Assembly (NCBI GenBank): GCA_910589135.1
Contig: CAJUSL010000037.1
Location: 7,918 to 18,980, forward strand
Source of the DNA: an uncultured Eggerthellaceae bacterium
GTDB lineage: Bacteria; Actinomycetota; Coriobacteriia; Coriobacteriales; Eggerthellaceae
Direction of reading: 5' to 3'
Length of the DNA: 11,063 bases
A program made the position numbers and the translations under genes. This document shows, one piece after another, positions 1 to 6,080 of this stretch. The stretch's first letter is position 1, and every line of letters starts with the position of its first letter. The notes beneath the pieces were generated by a model, which saw nothing but the letters and a program-made list of their open reading frames with translations, was not told the DNA's origin and searched no databases.

Positions 1-758
1 GACTCCAGCTTCGCGTCCTCGGAGTCGTCGACGAACTCGAGGTCGAACACGCCGGTCGCGTCGGTGTCGAGGCACACGGTGATGTTGTCGTGGCCGAGCA
101 TGTCCTCGAACAGCTTGGTGTAGCCATAGATGGGCATGCCCTGGTAGGCGTCCTGGAAGTAGCGGTCGTCGCGCGACACGAACACGGGCACGCGCGCCGT
201 GACGGAGGGGTCGACCTGCTCGGGCGTCTGCCCCCACTGCTTCTGCGTGTAGTAGAGGAAGACGTTCTTGTAGACGAAGTCGGCGATCTCGGCGAGCTCG
301 GCGTCGTTGCTCTCGCGCAGCTCGTTGATGGTCACCTTGCGCTCATCGCCGTAGGCGTCGACGAGCTTCTGGATGAGGTGCTCGGCCTTCTCGGGCCCGA
401 ACGCGATCTCCATGGAGTTCTTGTTGAACGGCACGGGCATGTAGGTTCCGTACCAGTCGGCGAGCACGTGATGCTGGTACCCGAGCCAGCCCGAGAACTG
501 GCGCAGGTAGTTGAAGACGCGCTTGCTGTTCGTGTGGAAGATGTGCGGCCCGTAGCGGTGCACGAGGATGCCGGCCTCGTCGTACTCGTCGTACATGTTG
601 CCGCCGATGTGGGCGCGCTTCTCGATGACGAGCACGTTCATGCCGGCCATGTCGGCCAGCTGCCGCGCGACGACGCTTCCCGCGAAGCCGCTTCCCACGA
701 CGACTGCGTCGTAGCTGTCGATGTCTATCTCGTTGAACGGTAGGTATGTGACGCTCAT
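1..758 (-). CDS. glf: UDP-galactopyranose mutase, N-terminal part (gene runs off the left edge)
   Basis: The enzyme is an FAD-dependent flavoprotein that converts UDP-galactopyranose to UDP-galactofuranose, the donor for galactofuranose in surface glycans. The window shows 252 codons of a family usually about 370-400 residues long; the C-terminal part lies outside. Visible features are a Rossmann FAD motif VVVGSGFAG (residues 19-27), an acidic residue-Lys-Arg stretch leading into HIGGNMYDEYD (50-60), the family signature HRYGPHIFHT (67-76), YTQKQWG (170-176) with the substrate-stacking tryptophan, and DDRYFQDAYQG (197-207). The ATG at 758 is preceded by GAAAGG with a 5-nt spacer, and its first 15 residues precede the FAD fold. 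A promoter after the pta stop codon suggests transcription independent of ackA-pta. The frame is intact throughout. The family assignment is very secure. The role in a particular surface polymer is unknown because the neighbouring glycan genes would lie beyond the left edge. Confidence 0.95.
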   Translation of the reverse strand, partial: MSVTYLPFNEIDIDSYDAVVVGSGFAGSVVARQLADMAGMNVLVIEKRAHIGGNMYDEYDEAGILVHRYGPHIFHTNSKRVFNYLRQFSGWLGYQHHVLADWYGTYMPVPFNKNSMEIAFGPEKAEHLIQKLVDAYGDERKVTINELRESNDAELAEIADFVYKNVFLYYTQKQWGQTPEQVDPSVTARVPVFVSRDDRYFQDAYQGMPIYGYTKLFEDMLGHDNITVCLDTDATGVFDLEFVDDSEDAKLE

Positions 759-777
759 GGCTGCCTTTCGTCTCCTC

Positions 778-796
778 GCCCATCGAGCGGATGGGC
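778..796 (-). promoter_or_regulatory. Hairpin in the glf 5' leader
   Basis: A perfect 7-bp inverted repeat (GCCCATC / GATGGGC) with a 5-nt loop sits between the predicted glf transcription start (about 811) and the start codon at 758. On the mRNA it is followed directly by GAGGAGA and then by the likely Shine-Dalgarno GAAAGG. It has no T tract, so it is not a typical terminator. It could affect translation or mRNA stability, but that is inference. Confidence 0.35.
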
Positions 797-817
797 CCCT
801 TTCGGCGTGCTTGCGGA

Positions 818-846
818 ATTATGGGCCAACATGGGTGCCGTGGCAA
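818..846 (-). promoter_or_regulatory. Sigma70-type promoter for glf
   Basis: On the minus strand TTGCCA (841-846, 5/6 match to TTGACA) and CATAAT (818-823, 5/6 match to TATAAT) are separated by 17 bp. The element lies in the 105-bp gap between the pta stop and the glf start, and would give a leader of roughly 50 nt. Near-identical 13-bp direct repeats at 798-810 and 852-864 bracket it. Confidence 0.6.
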
Positions 847-863
847 TGCCGCCTTTCGGCGCG

Positions 864-1859
864 CTAGCCCTGCGCCCCCTGGGCCTGGACGCAGGTGATG
901 GCGGCGACGCCGACGATGTCCGCCGCGCTGCACCCGCGCGAGAGGTCGTTGACGGGGTAGGCGAGCCCCTGCGTGACGGGGCCGTACGCCTCGGCCTTCG
1001 CAAGGCGCTGCACCAGCTTGTAGCCGATGTTGCCGGCGTCGAGGTCGGGGAAGATGAGCACGTTGGCAGACCCTGCGACCGGCGAGTCGGGGCACTTGGC
1101 GGCCGCGACGTCGGCGCAGAGCGCGGCGTCGAGCTGCAGCTCGCCGTCGAGGGCCACATCGGGGGCGAGCTCCTTGGCGATGCGGGCCGCCTCCACGACC
1201 TTGTCCGCGTCGTCGTTGCAGGCGGAGCCGTGCGTGGAATGCGAGAGCAGGGCGACCTTGGGCTCGCTGCCGACCAGCGACGACCAGGACCTGGCCGAGC
1301 TGACGGCGATGTTGGCGAGGCTCGTCGGGTCGGTCTGCACGTTGAGCCCGCAGTCGGCGAAGACGAACGTGCCGCCGTCGCCGAGGTCGCAGTCGGGCAC
1401 GACCATCACGAAGAACGAGCTCACCAGCGCGGCGCCAGGGGCCGTCTTGAGGATCTGCAGGGAGGGGCGCAGCACGTCGCCGGTGGAATGGCAGGCGCCA
1501 GCCACCATGCCGTCGGCGCGGCCGGTCTTCACCAGCATCACGCCGAAATACAGCTCGTCGCGCACGAGCTCGGCCGCCTGCTCGGGGGTCATGCCCTTCG
1601 CCTTGCGCATGTCGTGCAGCAGTCCGGCGAACTCGTCGAGCAGGTCGGACTTCGCCGGGTCGACCACCTTGGCGCCGTCGAGGTTGCGACCCGAGGCGGC
1701 CATGGCGTCCTCGTCGCCGAGGATGACGACGTCGGCAAGGCCCTCCGCGAGTATCTGCTCGGCGGCCTCGAGCGTGCGGGGGTCGGAGCCCTCCGGCAGC
1801 ACGATGGTGCGCCTGTCGCTTCGGGCCTTTTCCTTGATTCCTTCGATAAACGATGTCAT
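864..1859 (-). CDS. pta: Phosphate acetyltransferase (phosphotransacetylase)
   Basis: It catalyses acetyl-CoA + phosphate to acetyl phosphate + CoA, and with AckA forms the acetate/ATP branch of fermentation. At 331 residues it is the short form, with only the catalytic PTA_PTB domain and no N-terminal DRTGG-type regulatory region as in E. coli Pta. Family signatures visible in order are LPEGSDPRTLEAA near the N-terminus, DGMVAGACHSTGDVLRPSLQ mid-protein, KVALLSHSTHGSA, DGELQLDAA, NVLIFPDLDAGNIGYK and a C-terminal PVNDLSRGCSAADIV. The ATG at 1859 was chosen because GGGGAGGAG precedes it with a 7-nt spacer. An in-frame TTG six codons upstream would place that site inside the gene. The ribosome-binding site lies just after the ackA stop codon, and the start is 18 bp downstream of it, so co-transcription and translational coupling with ackA are likely. 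Confidence 0.96.
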   Translation of the reverse strand: MTSFIEGIKEKARSDRRTIVLPEGSDPRTLEAAEQILAEGLADVVILGDEDAMAASGRNLDGAKVVDPAKSDLLDEFAGLLHDMRKAKGMTPEQAAELVRDELYFGVMLVKTGRADGMVAGACHSTGDVLRPSLQILKTAPGAALVSSFFVMVVPDCDLGDGGTFVFADCGLNVQTDPTSLANIAVSSARSWSSLVGSEPKVALLSHSTHGSACNDDADKVVEAARIAKELAPDVALDGELQLDAALCADVAAAKCPDSPVAGSANVLIFPDLDAGNIGYKLVQRLAKAEAYGPVTQGLAYPVNDLSRGCSAADIVGVAAITCVQAQGAQG

Positions 1860-1877
1860 GCGATGGCTCCTCCCCAA

Positions 1878-3107
1878 CTAGGCGATGCGGCGCTCGCCGA
1901 GCTCCTCCTGCAGCGTCTCCTGCACGATCTCGAACGTGTCGCGGGCGATCATGTACTCCTCGTCGGTGGGGATGACGAGGATCTGCACCCTCGACTCGTC
2001 GGTCGAGATCTCGCGCTCGCCGCCGCGCTCCTTGTTGCGCTCGAAGTCGAGCTCGATGCCGAGGGGCTGCAGGCCGGCGAAGATCATCCTGCGCATCTTG
2101 TCGCAGTTCTCCCCCACCCCCGCCGTCAGCACGATGACGTCGACGCCGCCCATCACGGCGATGTACTGTCCGATGTACTTCTTCACGGAGTTCGAGTACA
2201 TCTCGTAGGCCAGCTGGGCGCGCTCGTTGCCCTCTTCGGAGGCCTTGCGCAAATCGCGCATGTCGTTGGAGACGCCGGATATGCCGAGCAGGCCCGACTT
2301 CTTGTTGAGGACGTCGCTCATCTGCGAGGGCGTGAGGCCCTCGTGTTCCATGATGAACGTGGAGATGGCCGGGTCGATGGCGCCCGAGCGCGTCCCCATG
2401 ATCAGCCCGTCGAGGGGCGTCAGGCCCATGGACGTGTCTACCGCGATGCCGTGGTCGATGGCGGACATGGAGCACCCGTTCCCAAGGTGGCACGTGATGA
2501 TCTTCAGGTCCTCGAGCGGCTCGTCGATGAAGTCCGCGGCGCGCTCGGCGATGTAGCGGTGCGACGTGCCGTGCGCGCCGTACTTGCGAACGCCGTACTT
2601 CTCGTAGTACTCGTACGGGATGCCGTACATGAACGCCTTCGGGGGAAGCGTCTGGAAGTAGGCGGAGTCGAACACGGCCACCATGGGCTTGTCCGGCATG
2701 TACGTGCGGCACGCGTCGATGCCCATGAGCGCCGCCTTGTTGTGCAGGGGCGCGAGCTCCGCCAGCTCGTCGATTCTGGAGACGACGTCGTCGTCGATGA
2801 GGACGGAGCGGTCGAAGTACTTGCCGCCCTGCACGATGCGGTGCCCGATGGCGTCGATCTCGTCCATGGAGGAGATGGCGGCATGGGGCCCGGAGGTCAG
2901 CGTGTCGAGCACGACCTTCATGGCCTCGGTATGGTCCTGCATGGGGGTGTCGATGACGACCTCGTTCTCGTCGATCCCATGCTTGTGGAACGAGTCCGCC
3001 GACCCGACGCGCTCGCAGATGCCTTTGGCGAGCACGGTTTGCGTCTCGATGTTGATGAGCTGATACTTCAGCGAGGAGGACCCGGCGTTCAGAACCAGTA
3101 TGTTCAT
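1878..3107 (-). CDS. ackA: Acetate kinase
   Basis: This cytoplasmic enzyme transfers phosphate between acetyl phosphate and ADP, giving acetate and ATP. It is 409 residues, the usual length. Active-site residues known from the Methanosarcina enzyme are all found about one position earlier or at the same place: N7, S10, S12 and K14 in NAGSSSLKYQ, R90, H122, D147 in FDSAYFQT, H179 in YGAHGTSH, R240 in MGTRSG, and an acidic TDEEYMIARD at the C-terminus. The ATP-binding HLGNGCSMSAI (207-217) and TAGVGEN (328-334) are present. Departures from the usual consensus are RIVQGGKYF where most family members read R(I/V)VHGGE, and YGAHG for YGFHG. The ATG at 3107 has AGGGG upstream; the reading frame extends further 5' but without family similarity. 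It is the first gene of the ackA-pta operon. Confidence 0.97.
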   Translation of the reverse strand: MNILVLNAGSSSLKYQLINIETQTVLAKGICERVGSADSFHKHGIDENEVVIDTPMQDHTEAMKVVLDTLTSGPHAAISSMDEIDAIGHRIVQGGKYFDRSVLIDDDVVSRIDELAELAPLHNKAALMGIDACRTYMPDKPMVAVFDSAYFQTLPPKAFMYGIPYEYYEKYGVRKYGAHGTSHRYIAERAADFIDEPLEDLKIITCHLGNGCSMSAIDHGIAVDTSMGLTPLDGLIMGTRSGAIDPAISTFIMEHEGLTPSQMSDVLNKKSGLLGISGVSNDMRDLRKASEEGNERAQLAYEMYSNSVKKYIGQYIAVMGGVDVIVLTAGVGENCDKMRRMIFAGLQPLGIELDFERNKERGGEREISTDESRVQILVIPTDEEYMIARDTFEIVQETLQEELGERRIA

Positions 3108-3150
3108 CGCAACCCCTAGTTCGACGTTTAAGCTATTTTTCCAAGTTGGT

Positions 3151-3156
3151 ATTCTA
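3151..3156 (-). promoter_or_regulatory. Possible -10 element of the ackA-pta promoter
   Basis: TAGAAT on the minus strand lies in a short AT-rich island (about 3125-3160), 44 bp upstream of the ackA start, within an otherwise very GC-rich gap. No convincing -35 hexamer is seen at 16-18 bp, so this is a weak call. The rest of the 209-bp ackA-HIT gap holds no further gene that I can support. Confidence 0.3.
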
Positions 3157-3271
3157 TTGCGTCTGCCGCGCGCGTGCGACGGCGCCGCCCTGTTTTCGAT
3201 AAGCGGAACGCCTGCGGGCGGACGGGCCCGACAAGGAGGCCCTGCAAGCCACGGCACCGCGCGGGGTGGTC

Positions 3272-3277
3272 TATACT
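3272..3277 (+). promoter_or_regulatory. Likely -10 element for the HIT-family gene
   Basis: TATACT (5/6 match to TATAAT) occurs 40 bp before the ATG, with no good -35 hexamer. The surrounding TGGTCTATA (3267-3275) recurs exactly at 7251-7259 upstream of the lipid kinase gene, which supports a shared promoter context. Confidence 0.4.
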
Positions 3278-3316
3278 CGGAGGAACAGGCGAAGGAGACC
3301 CGAAAGGAGCACGAAG

Positions 3317-3673
3317 ATGCACGACGCCGACTGCATATTCTGCAAGATCGTGAAGGGTGAGATCCCTTCGACCAAGGTGTACGAAAGCGACTCCGTGTAC
3401 GCGTTCGAGGACGCGAACCCCATGATGCCCGTGCATGTGTTGGTGGTTCCCAAGAACCACTACCGCAACATCGCCGACTCGATCCCCGACGACGAGATGG
3501 CTGCGCTCATGCAGGCCGCAGGGGCGGTGGCGAAGCTGAAGGGCATCGACGAGAGCGGATTCAGACTCGTCACCAACACCAACGACGACGCCTGCCAGAC
3601 GGTGCACCACGTGCACGTGCACGTCCTGGGCGGAGCCCAGATGAACGAGGGCAACCCTTCGCTGAAGGCGTAG
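3317..3673 (+). CDS. HIT-family (histidine triad) nucleotide hydrolase, HinT-like
   Basis: The 118-residue length is typical of the HinT/Hit1 branch of histidine triad proteins, which hydrolyse purine nucleoside phosphoramidates and related AMP conjugates. The N-terminal CIFCKIVKGEIP (6-17), with two cysteines, is the family's usual opening. VHVLVVPKNHY (39-49) carries the conserved core-strand histidine. The catalytic triad is H98-V-H100-V-H102 followed by LGG. The ATG at 3317 is preceded by AAAGGAG with a 7-nt spacer. An upstream in-frame start would add a basic segment with no family similarity. The gene stands alone, divergent from ackA and convergent with xseB, and a strong hairpin follows its stop codon. 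The family call is firm; the physiological substrate cannot be told from sequence. Confidence 0.94.
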   Translation: MHDADCIFCKIVKGEIPSTKVYESDSVYAFEDANPMMPVHVLVVPKNHYRNIADSIPDDEMAALMQAAGAVAKLKGIDESGFRLVTNTNDDACQTVHHVHVHVLGGAQMNEGNPSLKA

Positions 3674-3690
3674 GCCTTCCCCTCCGCTAC

Positions 3691-3721
3691 GGCCGCCTTC
3701 GCCGACAGGCGGAAGGCGGCC
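3691..3721. terminator. Bulged GC-rich hairpin between convergent genes
   Basis: The arms are GGCCGCCTTCGCC and GGCGGAAGGCGGCC with loop GACA. They pair along their whole length apart from one unpaired base. It fills the 54-bp gap between the HIT gene stop (3673) and the xseB stop (3728), so it could end or protect both transcripts. Neither side has a T tract, so it is not a canonical Rho-independent terminator. Confidence 0.45.
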
Positions 3722-3727
3722 GCGCCG

Positions 3728-4000
3728 CTAGGCTTTCTGGAGCGTGCTGTCCCTCACCTCGTCGTCAGGCGCGTCCTCAAGCTCGCCCATCAGCACCTCG
3801 ACCTTCTGCTCGGCGTCGCCGAGCCGCTTCTGGAGCTCGGCGAGCAGCTGCACGCCGAGCGCGTACTTCTCAAGGCTTTCCTCCAGCTCCAGCGAGCCGG
3901 ACTCGAGCGTCTGCACGATTTCGTCGAGCTGCGCCATTCCCTCCCGGAACGTCAGCTTCGCCAAATCCTGCGCCTGCTGGGCCGTGTCTTTCTCAACCAT
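3728..4000 (-). CDS. xseB: Exodeoxyribonuclease VII small subunit
   Basis: This is the small subunit of exonuclease VII, which with XseA degrades single-stranded DNA from either end. It has 90 residues, close to the family's usual 70-90. The helical signature is clear: FREGMAQLDEIVQTLESG, then LELEESLEKYALGVQLL, then LGDAEQKVEVL. This matches the two amphipathic helices that bind the XseA C-terminal coiled region. The ATG at 4000 lies inside the 3' end of xseA, an 8-bp overlap in another frame. GGAGGAC upstream within xseA serves as ribosome-binding site, so translation is probably coupled to xseA. An in-frame ATG six codons further upstream lacks a comparable site. Confidence 0.95.
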   Translation of the reverse strand: MVEKDTAQQAQDLAKLTFREGMAQLDEIVQTLESGSLELEESLEKYALGVQLLAELQKRLGDAEQKVEVLMGELEDAPDDEVRDSTLQKA

Positions 4001-5351
4001 CAATGTCCTCCAATGCAAGTTCCTCTGTTTCGATGTTCCGCACGACGGATTCTATGACGCCGTCTGCAAGTTGGACGGACAGCATGCCGCCCACCTTCGC
4101 CTTGGCCACCGAGTCGACCACCGCACCCGATCCGTTGCGTGCTATGGAGTAGCCGCGCGCAAGCACGCCGAGCGGCGACAGCGCCTGCAGCGTTGCGCTC
4201 TTCGACGCGATGGCGCGCCGGTGGGGCGCCGCGAGCATCTTGCCGGCGGCGGCGAGCTGCGCCTTCGCCCTGACCAGGTCGGCAGCATGCGGGGGCACGG
4301 CCGAGGCCACCCCGAGCCGAAGCGCTCCGCGAACCCGTGCAAGCCGTGCGCCCATGGCGGCAAGGTTGGACGGGATGGCCGCGCCGAGGCGCCCCGTCAT
4401 CTCGTCGAGCATGCGCGCCTCGTCCTCGAACAGCCTCGTCGGCTCGCGGAAGAGAGGCATCAGGGCGTAGCGGTCGAGCAGGCGGCCAGTGCTGGCGAGC
4501 CTGCCGCTCACCACCTGATGCATGCGCCGCGCGGACTCCCGCAGGGAGGCGCCGAGGTCAGCAGTCGCGGGGGCGGCCGCTTCGGCCGCCGCGGTGGGGG
4601 TGGAGGCGCGGAAGTCGGCCACCAGGTCGGCGATAGACGTGTCGGGCTCGTGGCCGATGCCTGTGACGACGGGGACGCGCATGCCCGAGACGAACCGGGC
4701 CAGCGCCTCGTCGTTGAAGGGCATGAGGTCTTCGTAGGAGCCGCCGCCCCTGACGAGCAGGACGACGTCGACGCCGGCGTCCTGGACGCGCTGCAGCCCT
4801 TCGACGATGCCGGCCGGAGCGGCGGCCCCCTCCACGCCGACGCCTGCGAAGACGACGTCGGCGAGCGGATAGCGGCGCCGTAGCGTGCGCAGCACGTCGT
4901 AGACCGCCGCGCCCCGCGGAGAGGTGACCAGGCCGATCCGGGAAGGGTGCGCGGGGAGCGGCTTCTTCCGCCCGGCGGCCATGAGGCCCTCCGCCTCGAG
5001 CCTTCTAGCCAGGTTGGCGACCTGCATGCGCAGCTTGCCCTCCCCCACCGGCTCGATGGAGAACGCATCGAAGTTCATGCGGCCCTTGGCGGCATACAGG
5101 GTGAAGCGGCCAGTCATCTCCACGAGGCTTCCGACCTGCAAGTCGAAGCCGCAGGACGCGTACCGGTTGTTCCATATCATGCACGGCAGGGACGCCTTCT
5201 CGTCCTTGACGGTGAAGTAGACGGCCTTGTAGCGCGGGTTCGCCGAAACCTCCGACACCTCGCCGACGACGCGGACCGCGACGTCCTCCAGCTGGCGCTT
5301 GGCGATGCCGAGCGCAGCCGACACGCTGAGCGCGCTGGACCCTTCGGACAT
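3993..5351 (-). CDS. xseA: Exodeoxyribonuclease VII large subunit
   Basis: This is the catalytic subunit of exonuclease VII, acting on single-stranded DNA in mismatch repair and damage processing. It has 452 residues, the usual length. An N-terminal OB-fold domain (about residues 20-105) includes VRVVGEVSEVS and YFTVKDEKASLPCMIWN. The catalytic region shows RIGLVTSPRGAAVYDVLRT (138-156), RGGGSYEDLMPFNDE (201-215) and GIGHEPDTSIADLVADFRA (231-249), followed by the alanine-rich TPTAAAEAAA and a long helical segment. The C-terminus has the conserved SPLGVLARGYSI and a LADG-type beta segment. The ATG at 5351 follows the stop codon of the upstream metallopeptidase gene (5355-5357) by only 3 bp, so the two are co-transcribed and probably translationally coupled. 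Confidence 0.96.
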   Translation of the reverse strand: MSEGSSALSVSAALGIAKRQLEDVAVRVVGEVSEVSANPRYKAVYFTVKDEKASLPCMIWNNRYASCGFDLQVGSLVEMTGRFTLYAAKGRMNFDAFSIEPVGEGKLRMQVANLARRLEAEGLMAAGRKKPLPAHPSRIGLVTSPRGAAVYDVLRTLRRRYPLADVVFAGVGVEGAAAPAGIVEGLQRVQDAGVDVVLLVRGGGSYEDLMPFNDEALARFVSGMRVPVVTGIGHEPDTSIADLVADFRASTPTAAAEAAAPATADLGASLRESARRMHQVVSGRLASTGRLLDRYALMPLFREPTRLFEDEARMLDEMTGRLGAAIPSNLAAMGARLARVRGALRLGVASAVPPHAADLVRAKAQLAAAGKMLAAPHRRAIASKSATLQALSPLGVLARGYSIARNGSGAVVDSVAKAKVGGMLSVQLADGVIESVVRNIETEELALEDIDG

Positions 5352-5354
5352 GCG

Positions 5355-6020
5355 CTAGTCCCTGGTGCGCCCCAGCAGCCACAGGAGCTGCAGGATGGAC
5401 GTCAGCGCGGCGGCGAGGTACGTGAACGCGCAGGCGCGCAGCACGTCGAAGGAACCCTTCTGCTCGCTTTGCGGCAGCCCGATGCTTCCCATATAGGCCA
5501 TGGCGCGCCTCGACGCGTTGAGCTCGACCGGAAGGGTGACCAGCTGGAACAGGACCACCACCGCATACATGGCGATGGCCGCCCATACGAGCCCGAGCAT
5601 GTTCATGAAGATGCCGATCATAAGCAGGAATATCCACAGGTTGGAAGCGGCGTTGGCGACCGGCACGACGGCGCTCCTGATCTTCATGGGCGTGTAGTCG
5701 GCGGCAAACTGGCAGGCATGCCCCACTTCGTGGCACGCCGTGGCCGTGGCCGTTATCGAGCGGCCGCCGTACGCCTCGGGCGACAGCGTGACGGAGTTGG
5801 TGCGCGGGTCGAAGAAGTCCTGCCCCGGGCCTCCCGGCCTCACCTCGACGTTGGAGATGCCGTAGTAGGCGAGCATCTGCTGGGCGCACTGTGCGCCCGT
5901 GAGCCCGTTCGCGATGGGGACGCGCTGGTACTTCCTCAGCTTGTGGTTGACGTAGGCCTGAGCGCCGAGCCCGATTGCGAGCGTGACGACGATCAGCATC
6001 AGGTAGCTCATGTCATACAT
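5355..6020 (-). CDS. Membrane zinc metallopeptidase, YugP family
   Basis: This is a predicted integral-membrane protease of the neutral zinc metallopeptidase (Zn_peptidase_2, YugP-like) family, 221 residues. An N-terminal membrane helix (about 5-22) precedes a soluble segment with the zinc motif HEVGH at 97-101. LPVELNAS (163-170) supplies the probable third ligand E166, the pattern expected for this family. Hydrophobic segments at about 116-140, 141-163 and 189-216 suggest two to three further membrane spans. The ATG at 6020 is preceded by GAGGTG with an 8-nt spacer; an in-frame ATG three codons later is less well placed. It is the first gene of the operon with xseA and xseB. Substrates of this family are poorly known, and nothing here identifies one. 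Confidence 0.9.
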   Translation of the reverse strand: MYDMSYLMLIVVTLAIGLGAQAYVNHKLRKYQRVPIANGLTGAQCAQQMLAYYGISNVEVRPGGPGQDFFDPRTNSVTLSPEAYGGRSITATATACHEVGHACQFAADYTPMKIRSAVVPVANAASNLWIFLLMIGIFMNMLGLVWAAIAMYAVVVLFQLVTLPVELNASRRAMAYMGSIGLPQSEQKGSFDVLRACAFTYLAAALTSILQLLWLLGRTRD

Positions 6021-6046
6021 ATGGCTTCACCTCGCTTGCTTTCTGC

Positions 6047-6076
6047 ATAATACCATACATTTGTTCGTTATTCCAA
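6047..6076 (-). promoter_or_regulatory. Extended -10 promoter for the metallopeptidase-xseA-xseB operon
   Basis: On the minus strand TTGGAA (6071-6076) and TATTAT (6047-6052) are 18 bp apart, and the -10 is preceded by TG plus one base (extended -10). It lies in the 60-bp gap directly after the RNase D stop codon, in a marked AT-rich island. The start codon is 27 bp downstream of the -10. Confidence 0.55.
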
Positions 6077-6080
6077 ATCG

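Noticed and set aside
848..861. Hairpin just after the pta stop as a terminator
   Set aside because: Only 4 bp of stem and no T tract. It is better noted as part of the direct repeat near the glf promoter.
343..2712. A 789-codon open frame on the minus strand crossing glf, pta and ackA
   Set aside because: It is in another frame from the three real genes, very rich in Arg and His, and has no recognisable domain.
807..3119. A 770-codon open frame on the plus strand opposite ackA-pta
   Set aside because: It is an antisense shadow caused by GC-rich third codon positions. Its product is rich in Val, His, Arg, Asp and Gly without any family motif, while the minus strand carries two unmistakable enzymes.
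3108..3257. A 50-residue N-terminal extension of acetate kinase
   Set aside because: Acetate kinases begin at the NAGSSS strand. The extension is Arg/Pro-rich, and the ATG at 3107 has its own AGGGG site.
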